Positions 51,931-64,000 are shown, numbered from the stretch's first letter. The stretch is DNA of 64,000 nt from Hermodice carunculata (GCA_964020975.1 OZ026624.1:25924423-25988422), one strand, 5' to 3'. Program-made: numbers and translations. The notes: generated by a model from the letters alone, not told the origin.

Positions 51931-52808
51931 AAATCATTATTCATGTAAAGATTTCACAATATTTCCCAAGTCTTACGCCAGTCACATGCTACTCTTTCCA
52001 ATGCTGATGGGGGCAATGACAGGTGGGGACATCATTGTCTTTTTGGCACTTTTTAGTTGTACAGGAACATTTCTGTACTATCATCATGTGTGTCTGCGTC
52101 GCAATTTTTTATCCAGGGCCTGACAGGAGATCATTTTTTTCACATTCAGCCGGTAACCTTGGTAAAAGAAAGTTCAAGTCAAATCAAATAACCTGTAACA
52201 GTAATCCAGTGTGAGATCTCAATACCATGTAATCAGACCCGTTCCCGTGGGATGAATATTCCCTTTTTCTCGCCTTGGCTGTCTAGTCGGGATTCGATCA
52301 GTTTGTTTTCTCCTAAGAAGGTGAATCCAATTAAGGATCAAATTGAAAGAATAAACAGCAAAAACGTCTCTTTTGTAGTCAAGTTAGAACGTGAAATTCT
52401 TGGGAATGGCAATAATTATTCAGCACTGCCGCCAAATAAGGTAGCATAGGCAACCTAGTATGAGGTTCACACACATTGCGTACAGTAAGCAATATGTAGT
52501 AGTTCTAGTAGTCGGTCTGTATCTTACACACAGGCGAAGGCATGGACTATTTAAAAAGGAAACCAATATACCAACATGTCTGTCTTCCTATGGGACAAAA
52601 ACGAAGGTTTCTAAATGTTAATCAACTTAAAAGTTAAGACATGCATTTTAAAGCAGTTTCTAAGCTCCCCACAGGTTATAACTGTTAATTCATGACACGG
52701 AATACCCAGTGCTAGCAATATGTTACTTCAGTTTACTAAAAGCTCATATTATGCGGCAGACCCCTGCAATAAAAAAAATCCATGTAAAAACAAAAACAAC
52801 ACACACAC

Positions 52809-52811
<3 letters not shown>
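51931..52811. other. No gene recognised
   Basis: Two short plus frames (52023-52214, 52252-52449) without recognisable features. Confidence 0.5.
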
Positions 52812-52864
<53 letters not shown>

Positions 52865-52917
52865 CTTACATATATGTGTGTATATATTTATATATATATA
52901 TCTGTGTGTGTGTGTAT
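52812..52917. repeat. (TA)n with degenerate TG/TA units
   Basis: About 24 TA units (52812-52860), then mixed ATATGTG units and (TG)7. Confidence 0.95.
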
Positions 52918-53039
52918 CGAAAATGGAATGCAAAAACGATCATCATCATCTCTTTTAAGGTTCCATTGGTTTGCACTTTCAGAACCGGCAGTTTGTGAAC
53001 TGATTGAAATTATCTGAATTAAGAAGAACAGCACATTAA

Positions 53040-54900
53040 TGGCAGATACACATTCAAGAGGTGTTACAGTATTTGTAAGAAAATTACACCAGATGATAGC
53101 ACATCCCCCATATGGTCAACCTGTAAGTGAGAGATTATCAAGCATGCTAGAGACACCACAAATACGAATGTTCTCTATATTTCGAGGGAATATGTCTAAG
53201 TGTCTTTTCATGAGCCAATGTTCCTGTAAAAGAACAAGATCATGCGTCTGAGTTAACGACTTAATGTACCTTACTTTATCGGGAATATGTCCGTTACAGT
53301 GGCATTAAGAATTTTTAGGATTGGACATTGTGAATAACAAAACAAGAAGAAGCAGTGCCATTAATCACCGTCTTAATAGTCACCCCCTGGTTGAGGGGGG
53401 GGGCATATATTTTGTGAACTTAACCCCTGATGGCCAAAGGGATTGATTAAAGAGGTCTGCAAACTGAGATGCATGAACTGTCAGTCGGAATGATTTGTAT
53501 TTCGCCTTTGAATTTCAAATGGAATCTAGAGCCAGCACATCGACCCCAGCTTCTAGAACACAAACCCTCAAATCTAAAATATATTTCTGTTCTCTCACAC
53601 CCTTAAATCTCTAAGAAAAAGAGTTAGCATTGACTGTTATAAATTTACGACTATGAAGCTCTTGTCGATGCTCTTTCTTGGTGGCTTCTGCGGGAATAGG
53701 GAACCTGTAAGTATCTAGAGATTTTACGGAATGAGTGTCTGAGATGGGCCCCAATTCAGAGGCTCTGACGCTTGCTCTGTCCATTAACGAGGTACTTATT
53801 GCATACTTGAAGAAACCTTGTGTGGATGTTGGACGTCCCTGTCGTTCACCTTTGCCAGAACTTCGAGTAGGAAGTTGGGAGCTAGGCAGACCACCCTCAC
53901 ACTACTACCCTGACCGTGTCTTGCCTGATAAACTCCATGTTGCTGCTGTTAGCTGGTTGTGGTATCCTCTCAAGAAGAGGGCACAATAAACTCATGACGC
54001 ATGTTTTTGCACTCATTTTGAATATCGCCCATCTGACAGGTTATTATCTGGTTGATGGATAATATTCATGCCTTCCATGGCTTTATTCAAGGAATCAGGT
54101 ACTGTTCCTGTAGCCAAAACGTAACAAATTAGCAGGTCCATGCCTTACAGACATTTCACCAGCAGCTACAGTTACATATGCTGGCACACGTTTTAGTTGG
54201 TCCCGAATTTCAATATTTTCACACGTAAGCCTGTCTGTAGATTGCTGCATGGAACTCATTTGTCACTTAAAATCCATTAAGTCTGTCTTCCAAGGATATA
54301 TTGTTTAATTCTTCAAGATGGGAACGCGGGATAGCACAATTAAAAGCTCATAGCGTCTGTCACAATAGTGGCGTCTTCTCAGCTTTTTTTCAACTTCACC
54401 AAACCCTCCACAATATCAATTATGGTAGCTTCTGCTTTCGATCTACAGGTAGAGTCACTTCTAATTGGTACTTTCCCAAGAATTGAAGTCCCACAGTATT
54501 TCCACAGAGATTCCTTGGCATCAGCTAATTGAACAGGACAAATTAAAGTGCCCTAGTAAGGCAACTTTTATCTTGTCTGGAGAGCGACTTTGTAGACTAT
54601 ACTGTATGTAGGCTAAGAGAGGTTGTAATAACATACTGTTTGTTGATTTCTTTTTGTACACATGTTCGTTAAACCCCCATGTCATCAAGAACATTCAGAT
54701 TGACATTCTTTTCTGTGGTACCACATTCACTCATAGCCATTTCATCACGAGAATTGACATCATCAGTCTCATGCAACCGATCAGCAATGACATTTATTGT
54801 TTGCTTTAAAGCCACAGATCTTCATCCTGGCAAGACATTTTCCTGCCAGTTTTACTTTACATGCATGGAATAGCACCCGTAGCCATACACGGCGGTAAAG
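53040..54900 (-). mobile_element. LINE 5' portion: ORF1 and start of the endonuclease
   Basis: On the minus strand the higher-coordinate part (about 54900-53420) reads as a decayed ORF1 with charged, helix-like stretches and a C-terminal domain (KFITVNANSFS, VCVLEAGVDVLALDSI, LWPSGVKFTKYMPP). It is followed by the start of an AP-type endonuclease near 53320-53048. The reverse transcriptase and 3' end are missing, which is the opposite of the usual 5' truncation and points to a later deletion or rearrangement near 53.0 kb. Confidence 0.75.
53048..53330 (-). pseudogene. LINE AP endonuclease, N-terminal fragment
   Basis: A nearly continuous minus-strand frame gives CNGHIPDKVRYIKSLTQTHD, then LVLLQEHWLMKRHLDIFPRN and, after one stop, PYGGCAIIWCNFLTN. 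LQE(H/T)WL carries the metal-binding glutamate, and G(R)PYGG.A..W is a hallmark of CR1/L2/Jockey-type LINE endonucleases. The fragment stops after about 95 codons, before the later catalytic motifs. Confidence 0.85.
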
Positions 54901-55067
54901 AGGATCACACTAAGGTCCAAGTACAATAAGTTGACTTTGCTGATTATATCCCATTTACTTTTCTGACAACCCCCTCACGTAACATGTGTGTAAGAAAGTT
55001 TGAACCCACATGTCTAGTCGGTTATCCCTTTTTCCACCAACTTTTCATTATTAGTCCAGTCAATCTA

Positions 55068-55165
55068 GCCCGAAAAAGGGCCAAACCCGGAACAAATTGC
55101 GACAAAAGATTTTTTCATGGTTTAAGGTACTTTGATGTGTCTTTTAAAACATATCACCAGTTCTG
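55068..55165 (+). repeat. Inverted similarity arm, left
   Basis: Contains CAAATTGCGACAAAAGATTT, then GGTTTAAGG and AAAACATATC. It matches the reverse complement of 58895-58985 over about 80 bases (core about 23 of 25 positions). Confidence 0.6.
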
Positions 55166-55468
55166 AGAAATCTAAGGCCGGGGGAGGTGTGAAATATGCA
55201 AATAAAGTTTTGAGGTTATTAAAAATTGTAAAATTAAAACAAAAAATCATTTTCTTCGAAACCATTTGCATTTGGCCAATTGATCCAAAATTTGCATATG
55301 GATAGTTTGAAATATTTATAGATACTATGCTATGTATCATTGAGCAATGAATTATTTAAAATTTATATATTTTTAAAATGTGTGATATTTTGTGGGTTTT
55401 TTTTTACAATTTTGGGCCAAGCTGTGATCAGGATTGGGCTGAAACGAGTGAGGTTTTTTTACTCGGGG

Positions 55469-55659
<191 letters not shown>

Positions 55660-56439
55660 TGTGTATGTCCCTGAACTGTAGATATTACATGGCACATCTA
55701 TTGAAGGGCAACACTGTCCTTGCAGTAAGTGTTGTAGCTCATTGGTTAATATCCCATTGCATGGTCTTTGCCACTCATATTGTACTTGTGTAGAGCTACT
55801 GCAGGAAATACCCAGTGACAGACGGACTTAGGTGTGGTTTGGTGAACTTATCGTTGATTTGTCTTGTGTCTTCTCTGGAGGTCAATAAATTTGAAACAGG
55901 CACATTGCTTGTGAATTTTTAGGCTTTGGCTGTGGAGACACATGGATGACTCGTTCATAACTTGATAAGCAGGGCTTTGATTTTTTTTTATATATACTTT
56001 GCGCATAATGGAAGACGCAGAGGTGCTTTGCCTGGTGTCTGGATTTGGAATAAAGAAATTATTGATAGTTTCACATGCGATCTCTGAGTGTGTGGGGGCA
56101 GTCTCACGTATATCCAGAATAAATAGATAAATAATAGGTTGACAACTACTTAGCTGTCCTGGACTTGGTAAAGCTGTATTGTCTTCAGATAGTATCTGCA
56201 ATTGTTGTTTGAGCCGATGGCATTTTGTTTTCACTTATATTTATTTTGGGTTGAGGATTTCTTATTCATTCATTTTTTGGTGGTTCCTATTTGATGTCTC
56301 ACCCCCACGACACACATTCAGCATTTATTTTCGGTTCAATAATTCTTATTTGTTTTCGTTGTTGTTTGCTACCCCCCCCCAACATATTCCAATTCTTGTC
56401 CCTATCTTTGGAGCCCTCTCATTCTATTTTATTAAATAT
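55660..56439. other. No gene recognised
   Basis: Holds a 128-codon open frame on the minus strand (56234-55848) that is not low-complexity but matches nothing I know; the three-base bias and start context give no support either way. Confidence 0.4.
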
Positions 56440-58540
56440 GGGTGAATTCATGCCTGACAAAAGATACTCTGTTACAGCACCGTACATGATGGAGAAAAGG
56501 CCATCGTAGCACTTACAGCTAAAGGTAGTGCTTCCGTTTATAGAGCCACTAATGATAGAGGTGACGCCCTCCACACTGTTTCAGGATAACAGGTCAACAA
56601 AGGCTGTTGACAGGGCTAGTGTAAGCCACAATCTGTACTAAAAGCTACCAAACGACCCCTAACATCAGGTGAATCAAATGTTTCCCTGTTGCATTCATCT
56701 GCCGATGCATTCAACTATAAAACTGACCATTTGTTTTGTGGCACCCACGTCAATAATGATTTCCATACTCCAAATGAACAAGTGCAAAAGGTGTTAACCA
56801 CTGATTTCCAGTCTACAGTGCTGAACATTTGCGCTGAGAGAAGTGATGATTGGTCCTTGAATGAACAGGCAAGGTCATTACATGCGCTGGATCTTGGAGC
56901 AGCTATTGCTGTATACTATCAAAGGTATAGCATCAGGCTCAGCTTTCATATCAGACGCCAATGTCTTCTGTATATTCCTCACATCATGGTTGTAAGAAAT
57001 AGAAAGTTGGTAGGCCTCAATAAATAGAAACAGCAGAGGCATTCTTAAAGGTGGCACAATTTCTTAAGGGAAATGAGGATGAAACTGTCACACTTAACGA
57101 TCTTATTGCTCACATGGTTGGCATACTTGAGGGGTCTGGTAGTAAAGCATACAGTAAAATGTATATGGAAACCAAGATGCTTAAACACTTTGGAGATAGA
57201 ATAATGATAACTGAAATTAACGGCAAAGCAAATGTCATAATATTTAAAACGTCTGCAGATGTTGCACTTGAACATTTTCAAATGGACTACAGAATATGGT
57301 AACGCTGACCCAGAAGTGGTTCTAGACATAAAGACTCTAGTGCAATATGACCAAACAGGAGGATCCTGATGCTAAGAAAATTGATGCCTTGAAAGCTGCA
57401 GCTAAAATTATATGTGATAACATATTAACTCATGTGAGACGTGCATAGATCACTCACTGGCCCACCAACTCTGACAAAAACATTTTGCTATGTGAGCCAC
57501 AGAAGTCCCTTTTGTCTGAGACTTTGTGGAAACACTTGCCTGCCGACATGCATGCACCCTGTCTACCATAACATCCTGTACATCGTGTCATTGATGGAGT
57601 ATCACGTATCCATCGCCTTCCCAGGCTTGATGGTGATCTCGGTCCCCCTGCGCTAACTATAAGACAAAGTAGTATGGAGTATGTGTTTCCTGGTTACCAC
57701 TTGCCATCTACCAAAGCCATGACACACCATCGATGTGCTGGAAACAAAACCGCTGCTACTAAAACATTCGATGACAACATGCATGTTAAGTTGAAAATGA
57801 CATTTTCCTTTCCAACGAGAAAAAGCATGCTAAAATTCATCGACATGCTGATTTAGTATCTCAAGCAAGGAGGGAGTCCGATGCTTGATGCCGATACTGA
57901 TGCTGGTCGTCTGGTGAAGACAGCAACTGGCTGTGCTAGGCAGGCCAACACATTTTTTTTTGGAAACACGACACTCAATTGCTCCTCCTCCTCTTGTACC
58001 ATACTAAAGAAGATATGCATGACATATTCTTTGCACCCGAGCCATGGGAAGGATCAGTGAACAGAAGGTTTTCAGACATAAAAACTGTCAAAAGGACAAT
58101 TGGTTCTGATGTTTGTGACAATAGACTGTTTGCCGAATCAATTAGTGGCTGTGACACTACCTGTCACTGGTATTTGTATGGCCACAACTAACAAAAAGGA
58201 AAAAACCCCAGTGGCATCTGCTGGTGAAAAACTGGTGCTCCTGTGTAATGCCAAACAGGGAGAGACTCTTGGCCGTCACTTTACAGGAGATTTTTTGAAA
58301 GATCAGCAACAGCAACAGTTCACATATACCAAGAGTACCCTACCAGCCTCTTTATCAGCATGCAGGTATCACAGCTACCGTGTCTATCTACGACTGATCA
58401 ATTGTAAACCAGTGCCTCCAATTCCACTTTGTGTAAATGCCAAAGTGCCAAGGTGTTTATGCCATATTCATTCTTTTTCCAGTAAACTAGTTTCACTCTA
58501 TGGTGTACAATTATGTCCTAAAATGATGTCATAATAGCAG
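56440..58540 (+). pseudogene. Decayed copy of an uncharacterised multicopy family (SGCDTT family)
   Basis: No assigned function. From memory of invertebrate protein sets, family members are about 1,000-1,500 residues with an N-terminal Cys/His region (FN...LFCG), a central region, a TDVLVLL..YH strand followed by an (L/I)SGCDTT motif, a VSAGEKALV...GE segment and a Cys-rich C terminus. Here the N-terminal part lies at about 56440-57440 (TAKGSASVYRATNDRGDALH; SADAFNYKTDHLFCG; ICAERSDDWSLNEQA; DLGAAIAVYYQR; NDLIAHMVGILEGSGSKAYS). A C-terminal part starts near 57470 (SETLWKHLPADMH; PSTKAMTHHRCAGNK), with LLLLYHTKEDMHDIFFAPEP at 57982-58041, SISGCDTTCH near 58137-58166, then VASAGEKLVLLCNAKQGETL and a short Cys-containing tail. 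The central part is absent and the frame is broken at several points. The CDTT region resembles Asp-rich nuclease-like folds, but that is inference. Confidence 0.75.
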
Positions 58541-58894
58541 TCATTAATATATGGCCATTTCCTATGGTTTCTGTTGTGTTACTCCCTTACGTTTTGCATT
58601 TTTCGTGATTAAAAAAATCTATTAAAAAACAAAGCTAATATAGATATTTCAAGGAAATAAACATATATGGAATATTCGCGGCCATTTTGGTTTTCATGAT
58701 CCCACCAGGCAGGTCATGTGACCCATTTATTTCCTTTATGTACTGTAGTATCTTAACATAGCATTTGTTTTGAAAACAGGGGCATTATATCATAATTAAC
58801 AGTCATTCACAGCATGGCGACTCTTTCATGGGAGCTTTTTTGGTATTCGTCATATTTTGTTTATTTTTCTCCCGAAGTTTGTTTTCTTGTGACT
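58541..58894. other. 3' flank of the SGCDTT-family copy, no gene
   Basis: AT-rich, with a GCGGCCATTTTGG word near 58678 that recalls ATGGCCGCCATGTTGG near 18943. Confidence 0.35.
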
Positions 58895-58985
58895 TTGGAT
58901 ATGTTTAACTGCTTCATATTTACGGCTCAAACCGACTGAAAAACCTTTTGTTGCAATTTGATCTGGGCCGAACCTTAGATTTACT
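58895..58985 (-). repeat. Inverted similarity arm, right
   Basis: Reverse complement resembles 55068-55165 (CAAATTGCAACAAAAGGTTT core). Similarity does not continue outward beyond 58985. Confidence 0.6.
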
Positions 58986-60548
58986 CGAATATATATCCTT
59001 TACAAACCCAAAAGCATCAGCTACCAGCTGTGTCTTGATACCTCTACAAGTACTATCCAATGTAACTAGTTGAAAAACACGCACTTTATCAGCCAAACAT
59101 CTGATATAATTAGGAGCAGATAAAACTGTCTCAGTGTTCACTTCTCTGACCTTGACCTTGATCTATTGCATATAATTGCCAACAAACAAGATTCAAGTAG
59201 TATTTGCTGAATACCAAGTAACTGTCACCACCATTTTAGATGTCAGAAATATAACGTGTTGATATAATGTATTATTTTTAGGCCAAATTTGGGTAAAATA
59301 ATATGAAATTAGAATAATAATCTGTCTTTAATGTCGCCCTTTACAAATAAAACATTTACCTTTGAAAATCTGTATACCAACACTAACATATTTGGTATGT
59401 ATCGATTAATTTAAGATAAAATGCCACCAGATATTTTTTATTATTATTTAACTGCACTCTGGGATTACAATCAATCTTCCCTTAGAACCCGACATGTAAG
59501 ACATCACAAAATAATTGCACTTGTAGAAATCATAGTCGCTAAGCTACATTTGCTGTCCTTTGAAAACATAGACACATTTCTTTTTCATTGCCCCTCTACT
59601 TAAACCTCCTCAGTAATAGATGCACGATGCGCTTTGGTCATATTGTTTTCCCAGATATATCAGGAGAAGAAGGGGTGAGCTTGTGAATATGAACCTAAAA
59701 AAACTCGTATTGAGCATCCTTTTCCAGTTACACGTCTATAAAGGCTCTCACATGTATGCTGCTGTCTTGCACACAAATTGCAGAGGGGCCCTCTAGCCCT
59801 GCAGAAAATGGGACTTGATCATCTGCATCTTACTCGATAGTCAAGATTTAATAATACACTAAATAGACTATTTACAAAAAAGCACATGAAAGTTCCCATA
59901 AGCTTTTATTAAAGTCTTGAAATTTACAGGTGGAACTTAAAGAAAGTTAGAAACACACTGACGTTTTTGTGCCAATTTATCATTAGCTGTATTTACATAG
60001 TACTGCTTCATAATGTTTGAAATCTTCGCTTAGACAACTGCAAGATAATTGTGATGACAAGAACCATTACAGTTTTATCACATGTACTTTTAACCAGTCG
60101 GTGCTGTGTGCTGTATGTTTTATTCTATTTATTGACATGTAGTCAGTGAGAAGCAGCTCATGTTGTACTATTTTAATACTGACAGAAGACAAAAAAAATT
60201 ATTTACCAAGGATGTACCTACCTCATCTCTGTCTATGTACCTAAAAATATGCTATTCTTTTTCTAATGACTTCTCTACGTGGAAACACAACATTTCTATG
60301 GGCCTTAAAGTGTAAAATTAAAGCCTTAAAGGAGCAAGACATCTTTAATCAGAAAGACTTCCTATTGCACTTCAGTCATTGAAACTTTTAAATCCATGTG
60401 ATCTGGTCATTGTTGTCGACCGGATTGTCTGCCTAAATGGACGGCACCACACCACTCGTCCACACAAATCATCTCGACGTCTGTTTCAGACATATCTATC
60501 GATATCATTTGAAGCAAATGGGGCAATCGTTAACGCATGGGACAAATG

Positions 60549-60552
<4 letters not shown>
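58986..60552. other. No gene recognised
   Basis: Frames under 74 codons. The minus-strand frame 59141-58920 looks protein-like but matches no family I know. Confidence 0.45.

Positions 60553-60620
<68 letters not shown>
60553..60620. repeat. (TA)n microsatellite
   Basis: About 34 uninterrupted TA units. Confidence 0.97.
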
Positions 60621-60623
<3 letters not shown>

Positions 60624-61435
60624 TTGTTCTCGGTATAAAAGAAAATCTATACGCCGTTAATTCTGGGATTGTCTTGGACCATTGCAGGGCGAACCAAATT
60701 AGAATCACAAACGCCCAGGTTGAGTTAGGGTAAATGTACATGTATGACGACAAAAATATCACCCTGTACGCCCGAAGCGCTCATCGCTTTTTCAATGTTC
60801 TGTTTTTCAATACACTGTACATAGTCAAGATTATGCACCTCACCTAAAGTTCATTACACATAATTACAGCACGAACCCACTGCCGCTTTTGGATTCCGCT
60901 ATCTAGGCACTACTAGGAGGGAAGCATTATGTCTTCTAGAGGGCGCGGGTGATAAAAAGATAGGCAATTAACCCTCAGGAGAGTGTTGGCAACTGTCTAG
61001 GCGCCACCGTGTCACATTTATACCTTCTATCTATTGCATGTTGGGGATTACTGGTTCTTCGATTCAATATGTGCGAGGCATTCCTCCTTTATTGGCTAAA
61101 ATTGTCACGCACCCATTGTCCGTTTAGGATTTATTTTTCGGCAATAAAATATGTCATACCGATAGTGCTCATATGACACCGTTCTTTGTTAACCCCACAA
61201 CATACCCTTATTGTCCACATGAATCCTTACCGACTCCTTTGATTGATAGTTATTGAAATTTGATGTCATGTATCTACTACCGGCCGGTGGTTTCTTTTAA
61301 CAACATGGAGAGATGTATGTTTTACATAAAGGTACCCTGACTGCTCTAGTTCTACAAATTTTCGCGCTATTCGCACACCTGATTGGAGCGTACTTATGGC
61401 TGAGTATGTACTTTCCTTTGATGTGCAAGATTAAA

Positions 61436-61438
<3 letters not shown>
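60621..61438. other. No gene recognised
   Basis: Unique sequence between two (TA)n arrays; no recognisable frame. Confidence 0.5.

Positions 61439-61500
<62 letters not shown>
61439..61500. repeat. (TA)n microsatellite
   Basis: About 31 uninterrupted TA units. Confidence 0.97.
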
Positions 61501-61503
<3 letters not shown>

Positions 61504-62480
61504 AATTGAAGAAAATCGACTTTGCGTGAAATGAACTGCATGCGAAAATTTCTTTAGCATAGTGGCAAAACTGTGTATACACATCAAAATGTGGTGAATC
61601 CTGTACAAACGTATCATCACATGCTTCACTCTCACAAAGGTAGGTAGTTCCTTGTGCTCGCGGAACATTGATCTGAGACACAGAAGAACTTGACTCTACT
61701 TGTCATTAAATCATGAAAAAGGTGGGTTTCCTTCGCCTGAAAATCATTGTCCTCTTTGGTCAACCAGATGCCTGCATAATGTCAGATTATGATGACTTCA
61801 GTATAGGTTAATTACCCAGAAACGCATTCTGAAAACAAAGCTCTGATTATTTTCTAAATAAGTTACTCTGATTTTCTGCAAGATCTCGATATTTTCTGGG
61901 TAATAGCAATGCAATTTTATGACGAGTAACGAGTTGTGGCAATTAGTACCTCTTATTTAAATTATTCTTTATTAAAAGTATTCCTTAAGGTATGGCGTCA
62001 TGGACATGCAATTAAAGGGTGTAGTGTAGCTAGTGATCTAAGATCAGTTGCCTGCACCTACCTTTGTGCGTATAATCAGTTGTCAGTAATTCTGCAAAAT
62101 TTAGCTGAGTTAGAATTTATTCTTCAAAGGTTTCGGGGATATATTGTAATGTAAAATGTTATTTGATTAATATCTTTGGTACACAGTTGATTTATTGTGT
62201 GCAAAGTGGAGTTTAAATCGGGGCGATATCCTCTATAATGCGTAATTTTGCAGCACACGTGGCGTGTGATAGAAAGATGTTTGTTGAACAGTCTCCAATC
62301 AACGCATACAAACAAGAATTGAGAAAATCAAATAAGATGTCCTTCCCTTTATGATAAGATGTAGATATATCTTTGTGCACACTTAAATAACTCATATGCT
62401 GTGATATTTAAAGATGAAAGCTCAATTGAATAGCGTGACATATCCGTATGTGCATAGCTAACACGCGCACCAAACGAAAA
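61501..62480. other. No gene recognised
   Basis: Short frames only. Confidence 0.5.
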
Positions 62481-62517
62481 TGTATGTATGTATGTATGTA
62501 TGTATGTATGTATGTAT
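62481..62517. repeat. (TGTA)n microsatellite
   Basis: About nine TGTA units, then degenerate TG/TGTA units to about 62550. Confidence 0.93.
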
Positions 62518-62639
62518 AAATGTGTGTGTGTGCATGTATGTATGTGTATCTATGAATTCGAGAAACCAGATAAGCACATCTGGTAGTAATAGAATATTAG
62601 TACATGCTGACGGATGGGTAACTATAGTGTGGTTTATTT

Positions 62640-64000
62640 AACAATGTTAAAACCCAATATATTTACCAAAAGCTAACAAAGCAGATAACTCAACATCTAA
62701 ATCCTATCAAAGCATAAGACTCTCCAGTGTTTTGGGCAAATGCTGCAAAAGGATAGTAAACGAAACACTGAAAACCTGGACATTGGAAAATGGCCAATAT
62801 GATATATATCAATTTGCTTAGAGAAAGATCCACAGTTTGGTGCAGGCCCTGCTCCATTACACCTCGAATGTACAACAAAGCATGAAACAAAACCATCATG
62901 TGATATCAGTCTATGTGGTTTCTTGAAGGAGCTTTTGATCTGGTCTGCAGAATGGGTCTCCTATATAAGCTGTAAAATGCGGGACTAAGAGATAGCTGCC
63001 CATCTACATCAAGACATACCTAGAAGAAAGAATAGTTAGAAACAAAGTAAACACTTACACTTCAGACTGGATCCATGCTACTTTAGGCGTCCCACAGGGC
63101 AATGTTATCGCCCCAGTACTATTTATCTATTATATAAGTTATATGACTGAGAATGAAGGCAAACACATTTCATTTGCTGATGATGTCACTTTCTGGACTG
63201 CTGACCTCGACTTCATCTCTGCACAAATCAGACTCTCACCTTTAAAAGAATGGTACAATATTTGGAGAATGGTAACTAGCACAAAGAAGACAGATTTCAT
63301 GTGCTACACAAAGTTGGACCCTAGTGATGCACACCTCATCTACATCAGGAAAACAAGTCAGCACAAAAAGGTACTAGGCATAATCATTGATGACAAACTA
63401 TCCTTTACGTCTCATGTAGACAAAGTTGACAGCTCACAAAGGCAGTCATTATTTAGAGTCAGCAAGGCCTTCACCTCCTCACCCACCTCTTTTCTCGATA
63501 TCCTACTTCACACTCAATGTATTTAAATTAGGCTTGAACAAACTCTTATCCAGGAATATACGAGAATCTGCAAGAGGGGTACCAGCTACTTTCTGGCACA
63601 ACATTTTCACGATCTCACGAATGGGGTCCGGTTTCTCTATAATAGAATTCTATCCCCAATTCATTTACCCAAAATTGTTCTAAAAAGTTGGATCTGGATC
63701 TGGGAGGCATTCAACCTTGTTTTCCATCATCTTTCAAAACCATGTTTCATGTACTGCCTACCCCACTTAATGCGGAAGTTTAATTTGGATCATCTGGTAA
63801 TAAAACTGCACCACAGACAAACAAAGCACCAACTGAATCCACTGAGCTGATCATGAACAAGCCCTAAAACGACACCATGATCCTTACTGACGGCAGCATG
63901 GCACCAAATCCTGGCCCTTGTGGTGCAGCTGCTGTCCTATGTGTAAATGGACTAAGATCACAACCGCTGATAACAGAAAAAGTTGTAACACCACACGGCA
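62640..64000 (+). mobile_element. LINE with reverse transcriptase and RNase H, running off the window
   Basis: The plus-strand copy starts in the RT fingers (SYQSIRLSSVLGKCCKRIVN near 62698-62757) and continues through the palm and thumb to the start of an RNase H domain near 63877. An RNase H domain places it in the I/R1/Nimb-like group of LINEs rather than with the CR1-like copies elsewhere in this window. The 5' part is missing and the 3' end lies outside. Confidence 0.85.
62660..64000 (+). pseudogene. LINE ORF2 remnant: RT palm, thumb and RNase H start
   Basis: Motif A is degenerate (EGAFDLVCRMGLLYKL near 62930-62972), with broken frames before and after. From about 63087 the frame is good: LGVPQGNVIAPVLFIYY (motif B), SFADDVTFW (motif C, 63170-63196), KKTDFMCYTK and KVLGIIIDDKLSFTSHVDKV (thumb) to the stop near 63524. 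Frame-shifted sequence then leads through LEQTLIQEYTRICKRG to MILTDGSMAPNPGPCGAAAV at 63877-63936, the first RNase H strand with its DGS catalytic Asp. Several frame changes and stops; not functional. Confidence 0.87.

Noticed and set aside
55848-56234. 128-codon open frame on the minus strand, not low-complexity
   Set aside because: No recognisable domain or motif; a frame of this length can arise by chance in 64 kb and nothing in the context supports it. Worth a database search.
58920-59141. 73-codon minus-strand frame as a separate gene
   Set aside because: It overlaps the right inverted arm and extends from it; no motif recognised.

Overview
The window looks like a gene-poor stretch of a large, AT-rich metazoan genome, most likely a marine invertebrate (lophotrochozoan or non-vertebrate deuterostome). 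The reasons are the absence of long or spliced host genes, very abundant (TA)n and other microsatellites, several non-LTR retrotransposons (LINEs), Tc1-like DNA transposons, and a decayed copy of a multicopy protein family that I know from many marine invertebrates. The taxon is an inference; nothing in the window fixes it. No host protein gene can be called with confidence, and no rRNA, functional tRNA or CRISPR array is seen.

Layout. 1-3.1 kb: two (CAT)n arrays and an almost whole Tc1 transposon with 29-bp perfect terminal inverted repeats. 3.4-4.8 kb: a small tandem duplication containing a (TA)n array, then a LINE 3' end on the minus strand with an (AAT)n tail. 5.9-9.9 kb: a diverged direct repeat in two copies 2.9 kb apart and a promoter-like cluster (inverted CCAAT, RFX-like X box, TATA). 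11.9-13 kb: another short direct repeat. 13.85-16.14 kb: a 5'-truncated LINE (Jockey/CR1-like) bounded by an 11-bp target-site duplication. 17.75 kb: a short MITE-like repeat. 19.5 kb: a perfect nuclear-receptor-type palindrome. 20.65-22.7 kb: a tandem duplication of about 0.8 kb.

27.1-30.4 kb: a Tc1-like relic on the minus strand, split by a CR1/L2-like LINE with a recognisable diverged 13-bp target duplication. A second relic of the same Tc1 family lies at 34.8-35.2 kb on the plus strand. 35.3-48.6 kb is almost featureless apart from microsatellites. 49.3-49.6 kb: two copies of a tRNA-derived SINE-like unit. 50.5-51.9 kb: two adjacent degenerate tandem arrays (about 145-bp and 175-bp periods). 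53.0-54.9 kb: the 5' part of a LINE (ORF1 plus start of the endonuclease) on the minus strand. 56.4-58.5 kb: a decayed copy of the uncharacterised family marked by a TDVLVLL-like strand, a YH motif and a SGCDTT motif, flanked by short inverted similarity arms. 62.6-64.0 kb: a LINE with reverse transcriptase and the start of an RNase H domain, running off the window.

The pieces do not form a pathway. The window reads as a record of successive insertions, local duplications and microsatellite expansions. The most promising leads for something undescribed are the SGCDTT-family copy with its inverted arms, the two tandem arrays, and the paired duplications.
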